A stretch of DNA of 28,339 nucleotides, from the NCBI GenBank assembly GCA_002403855.1, contig DHIO01000034.1:63418-91756 (forward strand), in the 5' to 3' direction. Positions 21,156-28,339 of the stretch are shown in pieces. The DNA is from Acidimicrobiia bacterium UBA4744. Its GTDB lineage: Bacteria; Actinomycetota; Acidimicrobiia; Spongiisociales; UBA4744. The translations under genes and the position numbers were made by a program. The notes beneath the pieces are model-generated. The model worked only from the letters and a program-made list of their open reading frames with translations. It had not been told where the DNA came from and did not search any database. Every line of letters starts with the position of its first letter. Position 1 is the first letter of the stretch.

Positions 21156-22619
21156 GTGAATGATCGCCCCCTCAGTGTCCTGTCCCGACCGCTGCTGCCC
21201 GCTTCGATCGCCATCTTCACGACAACCGCCCTGGTGGCGTTCGAGGTGCTGGCGGTCACCGCGGCCATACCGGAACTGACTGCCGATCTCGGAGAAGTGG
21301 CCTTGCTCCCCTGGGTGATCACCGGGTACGTCCTCACCTCGAGCGTATCTACCGTCATAGCCGGCCCATTGGTCGACGGGATCGGGGCGCGGGTCGTCTT
21401 CAGATGGGCGGTGGGAATCTTCGTGATTGCCAGTGTGGGCGCAGCCCTCACCCCGTCGATGCCGCTGCTGGTTGCGGCTCGCGTCGTACAGGGCGCCGGG
21501 GCCGGGCTCATCTCGGCAGTCGCCCTGGCGGCCGTCGGTCTCGTTTACCCCGCTCGCCTGGTGAGCCGGGCGTTTGCCGCCAACGCCACCGTGTGGGGCG
21601 CCATGGGAGTGGCCGGTCCGGGAATTGCCGCCGCCTTGCTCACCGCCCTCAACTGGCGCTGGATCTTCCTGGTGACCGTTCCCCTCGGATTGTTCGCCCT
21701 GGCGGCTGGATGGAAAATTCTCCCAGGACCGGCCGGCGAACGTCAAATGCGCCTCGACTGGCGAGGGGTCCTGCTGCTGGCCCTGTTCTCGGTAGCGATG
21801 GTTCTCGGCGTGGACCGGCTCGACACATGGTCGGGAGCAGCTCTGATCGGATTGCTGGTGACGGGATACCTGTACCGGCAGCACGCCCGCCGGAGTGAGA
21901 GCCCCGTGCTCCGACTGGAACATCTCACCCAGCAGCCCTATCTCGGTCTGGCCCTCGGAATCGGATTGCTGTTGGCCGGGGCCCTGGCCTCAGAGACGTA
22001 CGTACCGTTGTACGTACGGGGAGCCCGGGGAGCAGGTCCCGCCCTCACTGCGTGGTCGGTGCTGTTCTTCACCGTCGGTTGGACGTTGGGGGCCAACGTT
22101 GCCGGACGGTTGGCAGACCGCCTACCAAGGACCTCGTTGACGATGGCCGGATTCTTCACCACCACACCGGCGTTGCTGGGTCTCTGGTTGGCGGCCTCCA
22201 CGGCAGCTCCCTTGTGGATCGTGTTCGCGCTGCTCGGAGCGGCCGGTTCGGGTGTTGGAGCGGCGACCAACGCGGGACTCACCTTGTTGCGGGTGGCTAC
22301 CCCAGACCAGCAACTCGGCCGGGCAACTGCCGCACACCAATTCGCCCGGAGCCAGGGTTTCGCCATCGGTCCGGCGTTGGGTGGTGCACTCATTCTCCTC
22401 GTTGTGGCGCGCCAGATAGGAGACGTCGAAGAGGTTCAGAACCTGCTCACAGATGTGGCGGGCGAGATCGCCGGACAGACCTCGGAATCCATCAGCGATG
22501 GATTTGCTCTCACCGCCCTCGTGGGAGCGGTCGTCGCGGCCTTGGGAATCGTTCCGATCCTCGGGCTGCGTAGGTCCCACGCCGAGCGGCGAGCCGCCCG
22601 GCGCACCAAGCGAGCCTGA
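21156..22619 (+). CDS. Major facilitator superfamily transporter (DHA2-like drug exporter type)
   Basis: A 487-aa protein with roughly twelve to fourteen hydrophobic helices. The first loop segment VDGIGARVVFRW is a diverged motif A, and GVAGPGIAAALLTALNWRWIFLV (split as GVAGPGIAAALL and LNWRWIFLV) is motif C of proton-driven drug antiporters. The AVTAAIPELTADLG opening is typical of the DHA2 group. It probably exports small hydrophobic compounds by proton exchange. The start is GTG at 21156, 6 nt after a -10 box. A KRA-ending basic C-terminus is cytoplasmic. It is convergent with the ABC exporter genes and no regulator is adjacent. Confidence 0.9.
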   Translation: MNDRPLSVLSRPLLPASIAIFTTTALVAFEVLAVTAAIPELTADLGEVALLPWVITGYVLTSSVSTVIAGPLVDGIGARVVFRWAVGIFVIASVGAALTPSMPLLVAARVVQGAGAGLISAVALAAVGLVYPARLVSRAFAANATVWGAMGVAGPGIAAALLTALNWRWIFLVTVPLGLFALAAGWKILPGPAGERQMRLDWRGVLLLALFSVAMVLGVDRLDTWSGAALIGLLVTGYLYRQHARRSESPVLRLEHLTQQPYLGLALGIGLLLAGALASETYVPLYVRGARGAGPALTAWSVLFFTVGWTLGANVAGRLADRLPRTSLTMAGFFTTTPALLGLWLAASTAAPLWIVFALLGAAGSGVGAATNAGLTLLRVATPDQQLGRATAAHQFARSQGFAIGPALGGALILLVVARQIGDVEEVQNLLTDVAGEIAGQTSESISDGFALTALVGAVVAALGIVPILGLRRSHAERRAARRTKRA

Positions 22620-22663
22620 CCGCCGTCACTCATCCCGTTCCTAGTTCGCTGCGCTATGCACAG

Positions 22664-24466
22664 TCACGCAGGTTCGGGTTTGCCGACGGGCTCCTCCGAC
22701 CACAAACGCTGCAACTCTTCGTTGGTGACCAGCAGTTCACCGAGAGACCCGACCGCCTCGACCCTTCCCTCGTTCATCACGATGATCTGATCGGCGCGTC
22801 GCAGAGCGGGGCGGCGGTGCGACACCACCAGACTGGTCGTCAGACCGGAATCGGCGAACAACCTTTCCCACAGGAGCTTCTCGGTTTCAACGTCGAGGGC
22901 GCTCGAGAGGTCGTCGAAGACGTACAACTCGGGTTGTCTCACGAACATGCGGGCTGCGGCAGCGCGTTGCACCTGCCCTCCCGAGAGGCGCATGCCGAGA
23001 GGCCCCACCTTGGTGTCCAGACCGTCGGGCATGACGGCCAGGTCGGGTTCCAGCACCGCCGACCGGATGGCGGTCGCCAGCTCCCCGTCGCTCCGGTCGA
23101 GTCCCATGAGCAGATTGTCTCTGAGTGGCATCGAGAACAGGCGGGGTACCTGCGGCGTGTAGGCGGTCCGGGGCGGAACGAAAAACGCCGCGGCATCATC
23201 AACAACCCGGCCATTCCAGAGCACCTCCCCGCCGTTGCGGTCGAGCAGACCGAGCAGCACCCGCAGCAAGGTGGTCTTCCCGGAACCGATCCGCCCCGTC
23301 ACTACGGTGAAGCTTCCCCGCGGCAGGTGGAGATCCACCCCCTCGATCCCGCCGCCGGAATCGGAATACCGGTAGGAAAGGCCTCGTGCCTCGAGAAGGT
23401 TCAGCCTCTCACGCTCGGGGGGTGCCGGCACCGGGGAGGGCTCACCGCGCAGCTCGAGGTCGCGAGGTACCACCAGCGTCTCGGGCGGAGCACCCTGCAG
23501 CAATTCGGTCATACGCTCATAAGAGACCCCGGCCTGCCGGTAGCGGGCGATGAAGATCCCCACGAAGTGGACCGCATCGGTGGCGAAGGTCAGAAAGTAG
23601 ACGAACAGCGCGAAGTCGCCGACCGTGAATTCGGCCCCGGCACCATGCATGGCGCCGGCGGCCAGTACGAGGATGACGGCCGTCCCGATGTTGATGGTGT
23701 TCCAGAACACCGACTCGAGCCCGGAGTTGAGAACACGATCGCGGACCATCACCGTTCGGCGGCGGTCGTTGAGCATCCGCAGGTTGCCGATGATGTGATG
23801 TTCGGCCCCGGCCACCTTGATCGACTGGACCGATCCGAACATCTCGCCTATGGCGCCCGTTACCTGCCCCGTTGCCTCCCGGGCCGCCCGGCGGTACTCA
23901 CGGATACGTGTTCCGGCCCGCTCGGCGATCAGGATGACGAGGAACAAAGGAGCGAAGACGAACAGGGTGATCCGAGCGTTGATAGACGCCAGGACAATCA
24001 CGGCCACAGTGGAAAAGGCCGTCGTTCCGAGCATGTCAACCGTCAGATCAACGGCCTCCTCTACGTGCTCGACATCGTCGCGAAAGCGACTGATTGCTTC
24101 GCCCGGCGAATCCGGCACGGCGCGAGCCCCCGGCAGAGCGAGGATGCGCCCGATCATGTTCCGACGCAGAAGCGAGCCGATCCGAAAGCGGAAGTTCACA
24201 TCGCTATACATGCCCAGTGCGACCGTCGCCACCCGACCCAACGCGTAGGCGGCCAAGAAGGCGATCAAGGCGTTGACGCCGAACCTCACGGACTCCTCGC
24301 CGGTCAGACCGTCGAAGAACTCCTTGCTGATCAGCCCGGGGATGACCGGCATCACCCAGACGAGGGTCCACAGGATCGCATTCCCGGTGTACCACCAGGG
24401 AGCGAACCGCACCAGCCCCATCATCAGCTTGAGGGTCGGTACTGAGGAGCGTGCTCGTGCCGTCAT
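22664..24466 (-). CDS. ABC exporter half-transporter with degenerate ATP site (membrane + ATPase domains)
   Basis: A 600-aa protein. Six membrane helices fill about residues 15-310, and the ATPase domain follows. Walker A is GRIGSGKTT (near residue 390) and the signature is RLSGGQVQR. Walker B reads LYVFDDLSSALD (near 515), with aspartate where the catalytic glutamate normally sits, and the switch histidine is in VVSHRRPAL. That substitution marks a degenerate site, as in one subunit of heterodimeric exporters such as TM287/288 and BmrCD. Its ATG overlaps the stop of the partner gene at 24463-24466. The substrate is unknown, probably a lipid or drug. Confidence 0.92.
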   Translation of the reverse strand: MTARARSSVPTLKLMMGLVRFAPWWYTGNAILWTLVWVMPVIPGLISKEFFDGLTGEESVRFGVNALIAFLAAYALGRVATVALGMYSDVNFRFRIGSLLRRNMIGRILALPGARAVPDSPGEAISRFRDDVEHVEEAVDLTVDMLGTTAFSTVAVIVLASINARITLFVFAPLFLVILIAERAGTRIREYRRAAREATGQVTGAIGEMFGSVQSIKVAGAEHHIIGNLRMLNDRRRTVMVRDRVLNSGLESVFWNTINIGTAVILVLAAGAMHGAGAEFTVGDFALFVYFLTFATDAVHFVGIFIARYRQAGVSYERMTELLQGAPPETLVVPRDLELRGEPSPVPAPPERERLNLLEARGLSYRYSDSGGGIEGVDLHLPRGSFTVVTGRIGSGKTTLLRVLLGLLDRNGGEVLWNGRVVDDAAAFFVPPRTAYTPQVPRLFSMPLRDNLLMGLDRSDGELATAIRSAVLEPDLAVMPDGLDTKVGPLGMRLSGGQVQRAAAARMFVRQPELYVFDDLSSALDVETEKLLWERLFADSGLTTSLVVSHRRPALRRADQIIVMNEGRVEAVGSLGELLVTNEELQRLWSEEPVGKPEPA

Positions 24467-26220
24467 GCCAGCATTTCCTCGAGGCCGGCCCGCAGGAATG
24501 CGGAGAACCGGGAATCCGGATCGGCGGCCAGTGTCTTCCGTTCTCCAAACTCGACTACTCGACCACGGTCCAGAATCAGGATTTCGTCGGCCCGGGTGAC
24601 CGTCGCCAGACGATGAGCGATGATGATGCCGGTCCGCTCGGCCAACAGCTTGTCGACGGCTCGCTCGATCAGCTGTTCCGTGGCCGGATCCAAGCGCGAA
24701 GAAGCTTCGTCGAGAATCACCAACCCGGGATCCTTCAGGAAGATGCGGGTGAATGCGAGAAGCTGAGCTTCACCGGCCGACAACCCGCCGCTCCCGGATT
24801 CCAGTTGAGTGTCGAGACCATCGGACAAGGAGTAGACCCAATCGGCCAGTCCGAGGTCGAACAGCACCTCCATGATGGTCTCGTCTGCCGCGCCGGGGTC
24901 GAAGAAGGTCAAGTTGTCTCGAACGCTGGCCCGGAAGAGCTGCACATCCTGGGTGACCATGCCGACTCCCCGCCGCAGGTCGCCGGTGGCGGTTGCCCGG
25001 ATGGAGACACCATCCAGCATCACCCGCCCTCCGATCGGATCGTAGAGCCGGGTGAGGAGCCGGGCGAGCGTGGTCTTGCCGCTACCGGTCCGTCCGAGAA
25101 CCCCCACTACTCGCCCGGGCCCGACGGTGAAGGAGACATCGTCCAACACCACTTCGCCGATGTCTTCGTGACCATCCTGATAGGCGAAGGTGACGGCATC
25201 GAACTCCACCGCCAGAGGACCCGGCCGCAGCGACGAGCCCCCCTGCAACTCGAGGCGCGACGACGTGGCAAGAAGCTCCTCCACGCGGGAGATACCGGCT
25301 CCAGCCTTCTGGAGATCCTCCATCTGGTGCCGAATGCGATCGAGCGGCTGCCGCAGCAACTCGGTGTAGGTGAACACCAAGTACACCGAGCCGATAGTGA
25401 GCGTCCCCTCGCCAAACAACCGCGAACCAAGCCAGTACACCAGAGCAGTCCCGATCGCAAACACGAGAATGTTGGTGGACCACAGAACGGCCCAGCCCAT
25501 GAACCCCCGCACCGCGTCCGGTAACCAAACCCGCAGATGCCGGGTGAATCGATGCAGAAAGAAGCCGGTGGCACCGCTCGACCGGATGTCCTCGGTTCCC
25601 CCCAGCTGCTCGCCCAGGAACCCGTAGAACTCAGCGCTTCGCTCCCGCACCCGCTTCCACCAAGGCAGTGCAACGTTCTGAGTGCCGACCATGGCGAGGA
25701 GGGCGGTCCCGGCGAAGATGGTGATACCCAGACCTACCAGCCAGTTCTCTCGGAAGAGCAGCACCAAAATGCCGACCAGCAGCACGAGGTTGCCGACCAC
25801 GTGAATCACGAACTGGCTGAAGAAGTTCGAGAGCGCGGTCACGTCACCATCGATCCGTTCGATCATTTCGCCCGGCGTCCTGGTCTTGTGAAACCCCATG
25901 TCGAGGCGCAGGCAATGCTCGGCCAGGTCGGCGCGTAGTTCGTTGGTTGCCGACCAACCGATGTTCTCGGCAACGTAGGTGGCGACAACCGACAACACCT
26001 GATGGCCGACCGCCAGAACCGCAAATGTGAGCGCCAGGCGAATGAGGTCCGATCGGTCGGCTCCCTCTATTGCCTGATCGATGAAGCTCCTGACGATCTG
26101 AGGGTTGATCAACTGAAAGGCGATCCCGGAGAACAGAAGCACGGCCAGCAAGACCATCCGCAACCGGTGAGGTCGCAGGTAGTCCGCGAGAAGGTGCCAA
26201 TACTGTCGAACGGGAATCAT
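24463..26220 (-). CDS. ABC exporter half-transporter with canonical ATP site
   Basis: A 585-aa partner subunit. Membrane helices fill about residues 20-300 (opening QYWHLLADYLRPHRLRMVLLA). In the ATPase domain, Walker A is GRTGSGKTT (near 378), the signature is GLSAGEAQ instead of LSGGQ, and Walker B is LVILDEASSRLD with the catalytic glutamate present (near 500). The switch histidine is in IIIAHRLATV. The altered signature motif paired with a good Walker B is the mirror image of the downstream subunit, the usual split in heterodimeric exporters. GAGGAG lies 7 nt before the ATG, and a -10-like TAACTT lies further upstream. Confidence 0.92.
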   Translation of the reverse strand: MIPVRQYWHLLADYLRPHRLRMVLLAVLLFSGIAFQLINPQIVRSFIDQAIEGADRSDLIRLALTFAVLAVGHQVLSVVATYVAENIGWSATNELRADLAEHCLRLDMGFHKTRTPGEMIERIDGDVTALSNFFSQFVIHVVGNLVLLVGILVLLFRENWLVGLGITIFAGTALLAMVGTQNVALPWWKRVRERSAEFYGFLGEQLGGTEDIRSSGATGFFLHRFTRHLRVWLPDAVRGFMGWAVLWSTNILVFAIGTALVYWLGSRLFGEGTLTIGSVYLVFTYTELLRQPLDRIRHQMEDLQKAGAGISRVEELLATSSRLELQGGSSLRPGPLAVEFDAVTFAYQDGHEDIGEVVLDDVSFTVGPGRVVGVLGRTGSGKTTLARLLTRLYDPIGGRVMLDGVSIRATATGDLRRGVGMVTQDVQLFRASVRDNLTFFDPGAADETIMEVLFDLGLADWVYSLSDGLDTQLESGSGGLSAGEAQLLAFTRIFLKDPGLVILDEASSRLDPATEQLIERAVDKLLAERTGIIIAHRLATVTRADEILILDRGRVVEFGERKTLAADPDSRFSAFLRAGLEEMLA

Positions 26221-26329
26221 CGATCTCTCCTCGGCCCAGACCCAGAGAAGTTAGCGCCGGGCCGCTTCCCGCAACGCCCAATTAGCCACAGCCGTGGTTT
26301 GGGAATGTTCACCGGGGACGCTCAGGAGT

Positions 26330-26375
26330 TTGCAATTGCAAGCAAAATGACGGAAAATGCAAGCTGTGGCAAGCT
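26330..26375. promoter_or_regulatory. TTGCAA-rich repeated element upstream of the acyl-CoA dehydrogenase
   Basis: The 288-nt gap before the dehydrogenase gene holds a 12-bp palindrome TTGCAATTGCAA (26330-26341) followed by GCAAGC at 26338, 26359 and 26369. The spacings of 21 and 10 nt are close to whole helical turns. TTTGCAAA-like sites are bound by RamB/PrpR-type regulators of acetate and propionate metabolism in other actinobacteria, so a carbon-responsive operator is plausible. A GCCCG-GAAGT-CGGGC hairpin (26396-26410) also lies in this gap. Confidence 0.45.
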
Positions 26376-26508
26376 ATTTGCGTCTGCTCATCGTTGCCCG
26401 GAAGTCGGGCGAGACGAGGTCGAAGACCCGCTCTGTCACCGGACCAGGATGCCGCGACGGAGGCCCGGCGCGCCGTCCCGGTCCCCTCCGGATCAAAGGA
26501 AAGGACCA

Positions 26509-28311
26509 ATGACCGTCTACGCACCCCCCCTCAAAGATCTGCGTTTTGTGCTCCACAACCTGATTGGACTCGACCGTCTCGCGGCCCTGCCCGGTTTCGA
26601 GCACGTGGAAGCCGACCTGGTGGATGCCGTCCTGGACGAAGCCGGCAAGCTCCTCACCGACGTGTGGTTCCCGCTCAACCGCACCGGCGACATCGAGGGT
26701 TCCCAGCTTCGTGACGGAACCGTCGTGACCCCGGCGGGATTCAAGGACGCGTATGAACAGATGGTCCAAGCAGGCTGGCTCGGAATCCCGTTCCCTACCG
26801 AATACGGCGGTGGCAACATGCCCGCCACCATCGTGACCGCGGTCACCGAGATGGCCAATGCCACCAATCCCAGCCTGGCCATGGCTCCCGCCCTTTCCCA
26901 GGGTGCCCTGGACGCGCTGTTGGAGCACGGCTCCGAAGAGTTGAAGGAGATCTACGTTCGACGGCTGATGACTGGTGAGTGGACGGGCACCATGTGCCTG
27001 ACCGAGCCACAGGCCGGATCAGACGTTGGCGCTCTGACTACCAAGGCCCTCCCGGCCGACGACGGCAGCTGGCGAATCCAAGGGACGAAGATCTTCATCA
27101 GCTTCGGCGACCACGACCTCACCGAAAACATCATCCACCTGGTGCTGGCTCGTACGCCGGACTCACCACCCGGCACCAAGGGCATCAGCTTGTTCGTGGT
27201 TCCCAAGTATCTCGTCGAAGACGACGGATCGCTCGGAGAGTCCAACGACGTCAAGACGGTGTCTCTCGAGCACAAGATGGGCATCAAGGCCAGCCCGACC
27301 GCTGTTCTCTCCTTCGGCGAAGAAGGCGAAGGCTCGGTCGGCTATCTGGTCGGCGAAGAGCGGATGGGCATGCGGTACATGTTCACGATGATGAACAACG
27401 CCCGGCTGGCCGTGGGGCTGAGTGGCGTCGCCCTCGGCGAGATCGCCTATCAGAACGCTCTGGCCTACTCCCAGGAGCGTGTCCAGAGCCGCCCCATCGG
27501 CGCGCCGGAGGACGCGGTTACCCCCATCATCGGGCATGCCGACGTCCGGCGGATGCTGATGACCATGAAGGCACAGGTGGAGGCCATGCGGGCGCTGACC
27601 CTCGAAAACGCATTCGCGCTGGACATGGCCAGGAACCACCCCGACGAGGAAACCCGCGAGCAGTACCGCCTCTACGCGGACCTGCTGACGCCCGTCTCGA
27701 AGGCATGGGCAACGGATCTGGGGATCGAAGTCACATCGATGGCCATCCAGGTCTACGGGGGCTTGGGGTACATCGAAGAGAGCGGCATGCCCCAGTTCTA
27801 TCGGGACGCTCGGATCGGAGCCATCTACGAAGGCACGAACGGGATCCAGGCGCTGGACCTGATCGGACGAAAGCTGCCGGCCGGCGGCGGAGCGGCCATC
27901 ATGGGAATGGTAGGGAATATGAAAGCGATCGATGGAGAACTTGCTGCCGCCGGGGATCGGTTCAACTCGATGAGAACGCTGCTCGCCGACGGTGTCGCCG
28001 CCCTCGAACAAGCAACCGGGTGGCTGGCGATGAACGGCATGCAGGACCCGAATCAAGCAGCCGCCGGCGCCACACCCTATCTGCGGATGCTCGGCACGGT
28101 GGCGGGCGCCTACTTCCTCGCCAAATCGGCATTAGCGGCGTCCAAGCTGCTCGAGGAGGGTTCACCGGACAAGGAGTTCCTGGAAGCCAAGATCGATACT
28201 GCCCGTTTCTACGCCGAGCAGTTGCTGCCCCTGGGAACCGCCCTGTTGGGGCCGGTCACGGCCGGCAAAGAGACTCTGTTCGCCATCGACCCAGACCAGA
28301 TGGGACACTGA
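26509..28311 (+). CDS. Acyl-CoA dehydrogenase, large DmdC/FadE-like type
   Basis: A 600-aa flavoenzyme that oxidises an acyl-CoA to the 2-enoyl-CoA. The N-terminal YAPPLKDLRFVLHNLIGL is the extension found in the DmdC (3-methylmercaptopropionyl-CoA dehydrogenase) and related long family. The FAD region shows MCLTEPQAGSDVGAL and GTKIFISFGDHDL, then HKMGIKASPT and NNARLAVGLSGVALGE. The catalytic glutamate is E441 in AIYEGTNGIQALDL. A C-terminal helical domain of about 120 residues completes the family's length. Whether it acts on methylmercaptopropionyl-CoA or ordinary fatty acyl-CoA cannot be settled, and no other dmd gene is in the window. AAAGGA lies before the ATG at 26509. Confidence 0.94.
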   Translation: MTVYAPPLKDLRFVLHNLIGLDRLAALPGFEHVEADLVDAVLDEAGKLLTDVWFPLNRTGDIEGSQLRDGTVVTPAGFKDAYEQMVQAGWLGIPFPTEYGGGNMPATIVTAVTEMANATNPSLAMAPALSQGALDALLEHGSEELKEIYVRRLMTGEWTGTMCLTEPQAGSDVGALTTKALPADDGSWRIQGTKIFISFGDHDLTENIIHLVLARTPDSPPGTKGISLFVVPKYLVEDDGSLGESNDVKTVSLEHKMGIKASPTAVLSFGEEGEGSVGYLVGEERMGMRYMFTMMNNARLAVGLSGVALGEIAYQNALAYSQERVQSRPIGAPEDAVTPIIGHADVRRMLMTMKAQVEAMRALTLENAFALDMARNHPDEETREQYRLYADLLTPVSKAWATDLGIEVTSMAIQVYGGLGYIEESGMPQFYRDARIGAIYEGTNGIQALDLIGRKLPAGGGAAIMGMVGNMKAIDGELAAAGDRFNSMRTLLADGVAALEQATGWLAMNGMQDPNQAAAGATPYLRMLGTVAGAYFLAKSALAASKLLEEGSPDKEFLEAKIDTARFYAEQLLPLGTALLGPVTAGKETLFAIDPDQMGH

Positions 28312-28317
28312 AGGGGA

Positions 28318-28339
28318 GTTTCAGGTAGCAGGTTTCAGG
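28318..28339. repeat. Edge of a second intergenic repeat (GTTTCAGG, two copies)
   Basis: GTTTCAGG occurs at 28318-28325 and 28332-28339, and the window ends inside the repeat. Its complement, CCTGAAAC, is the same unit found at 1998-2005. The element begins 6 nt after the dehydrogenase stop. Confidence 0.5.

Noticed and set aside
22817..24445. A 542-codon open frame on the plus strand opposite the ABC exporter gene
   Set aside because: It mirrors a well-supported ABC gene, has no domain signature and is rich in H, R, G and D as expected for an antisense GC-rich frame.
26979..28328. A 449-codon plus-strand frame overlapping the acyl-CoA dehydrogenase
   Set aside because: It is the out-of-frame shadow of a gene with intact FAD and catalytic motifs, and it is dominated by arginine and glycine.

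Overview
The window is a gene-dense, high-GC stretch of bacterial chromosome. It most likely comes from an uncultured actinobacterium of the Acidimicrobiia type. The pointers are GC-rich codon use, several genes whose -10 box sits 6-7 nt before the start codon (leaderless transcription), a class F sortase, a SigK/RskA-like sigma/anti-sigma pair, a heliorhodopsin and an actinobacterial style of ABC exporters. The lineage is inferred from gene content only. No tRNA, rRNA, CRISPR array, insertion sequence or prophage was seen.

Layout. 1-2068: a truncated exported TPM-like protein, a PspC membrane protein, a Bcp peroxiredoxin and a divergent methionine sulfoxide reductase (msrA). 2069-4503: proline dehydrogenase and proC, overlapping and opposite in reaction direction, behind uridine kinase. 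4627-7842: a PlsC-type acyltransferase, DNA photolyase and SRPBCC protein in a tight run, then a convergent NTF2-like protein. 8037-11178: an envelope module with a class F sortase and its probable substrate (a secreted DUF4397 protein with a C-terminal anchor), divergent from an ECF sigma factor and its zinc-binding anti-sigma factor. 11181-13973: an SDR oxidoreductase, an alpha/alpha-toroid protein and SurE. 13974-14512: no recognised family, but an apparently structured leader RNA with a 14-codon mini-ORF in front of a 68-aa unknown protein. 14638-18056: a four-gene operon (alpha/beta hydrolase, PLDc_N protein, ABC ATPase, ABC-2 permease) divergent from a winged-helix regulator across an AT-rich palindromic operator. 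18072-20567: heliorhodopsin, divergent from a radical SAM enzyme fused by ATGA overlap to a second PlsC acyltransferase. 20599-26220: RraA-type aldolase, an MFS exporter and a heterodimeric ABC exporter pair. 26509-28311: a 600-aa acyl-CoA dehydrogenase with a TTGCAA-rich upstream region.

How the parts fit. Photolyase, heliorhodopsin, Bcp and MsrA suit a cell exposed to light and oxidants, although they are not one operon. The sigma/anti-sigma pair probably controls the DUF4397/sortase transcript: an ECF-type GGAAC-N15-CGTC promoter lies in the shared intergenic region on the DUF4397 strand. The HTH regulator probably controls the hydrolase-ABC operon.

The most interesting undescribed element is the leader at about 14030-14305. 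A 13-bp helix closes a three-way junction with two hairpins, one capped by a GAAA tetraloop. The junction directly abuts a 9-bp long-range pairing that would mask the ribosome-binding site of the mini-ORF. All structures were found by eye and need covariance testing.
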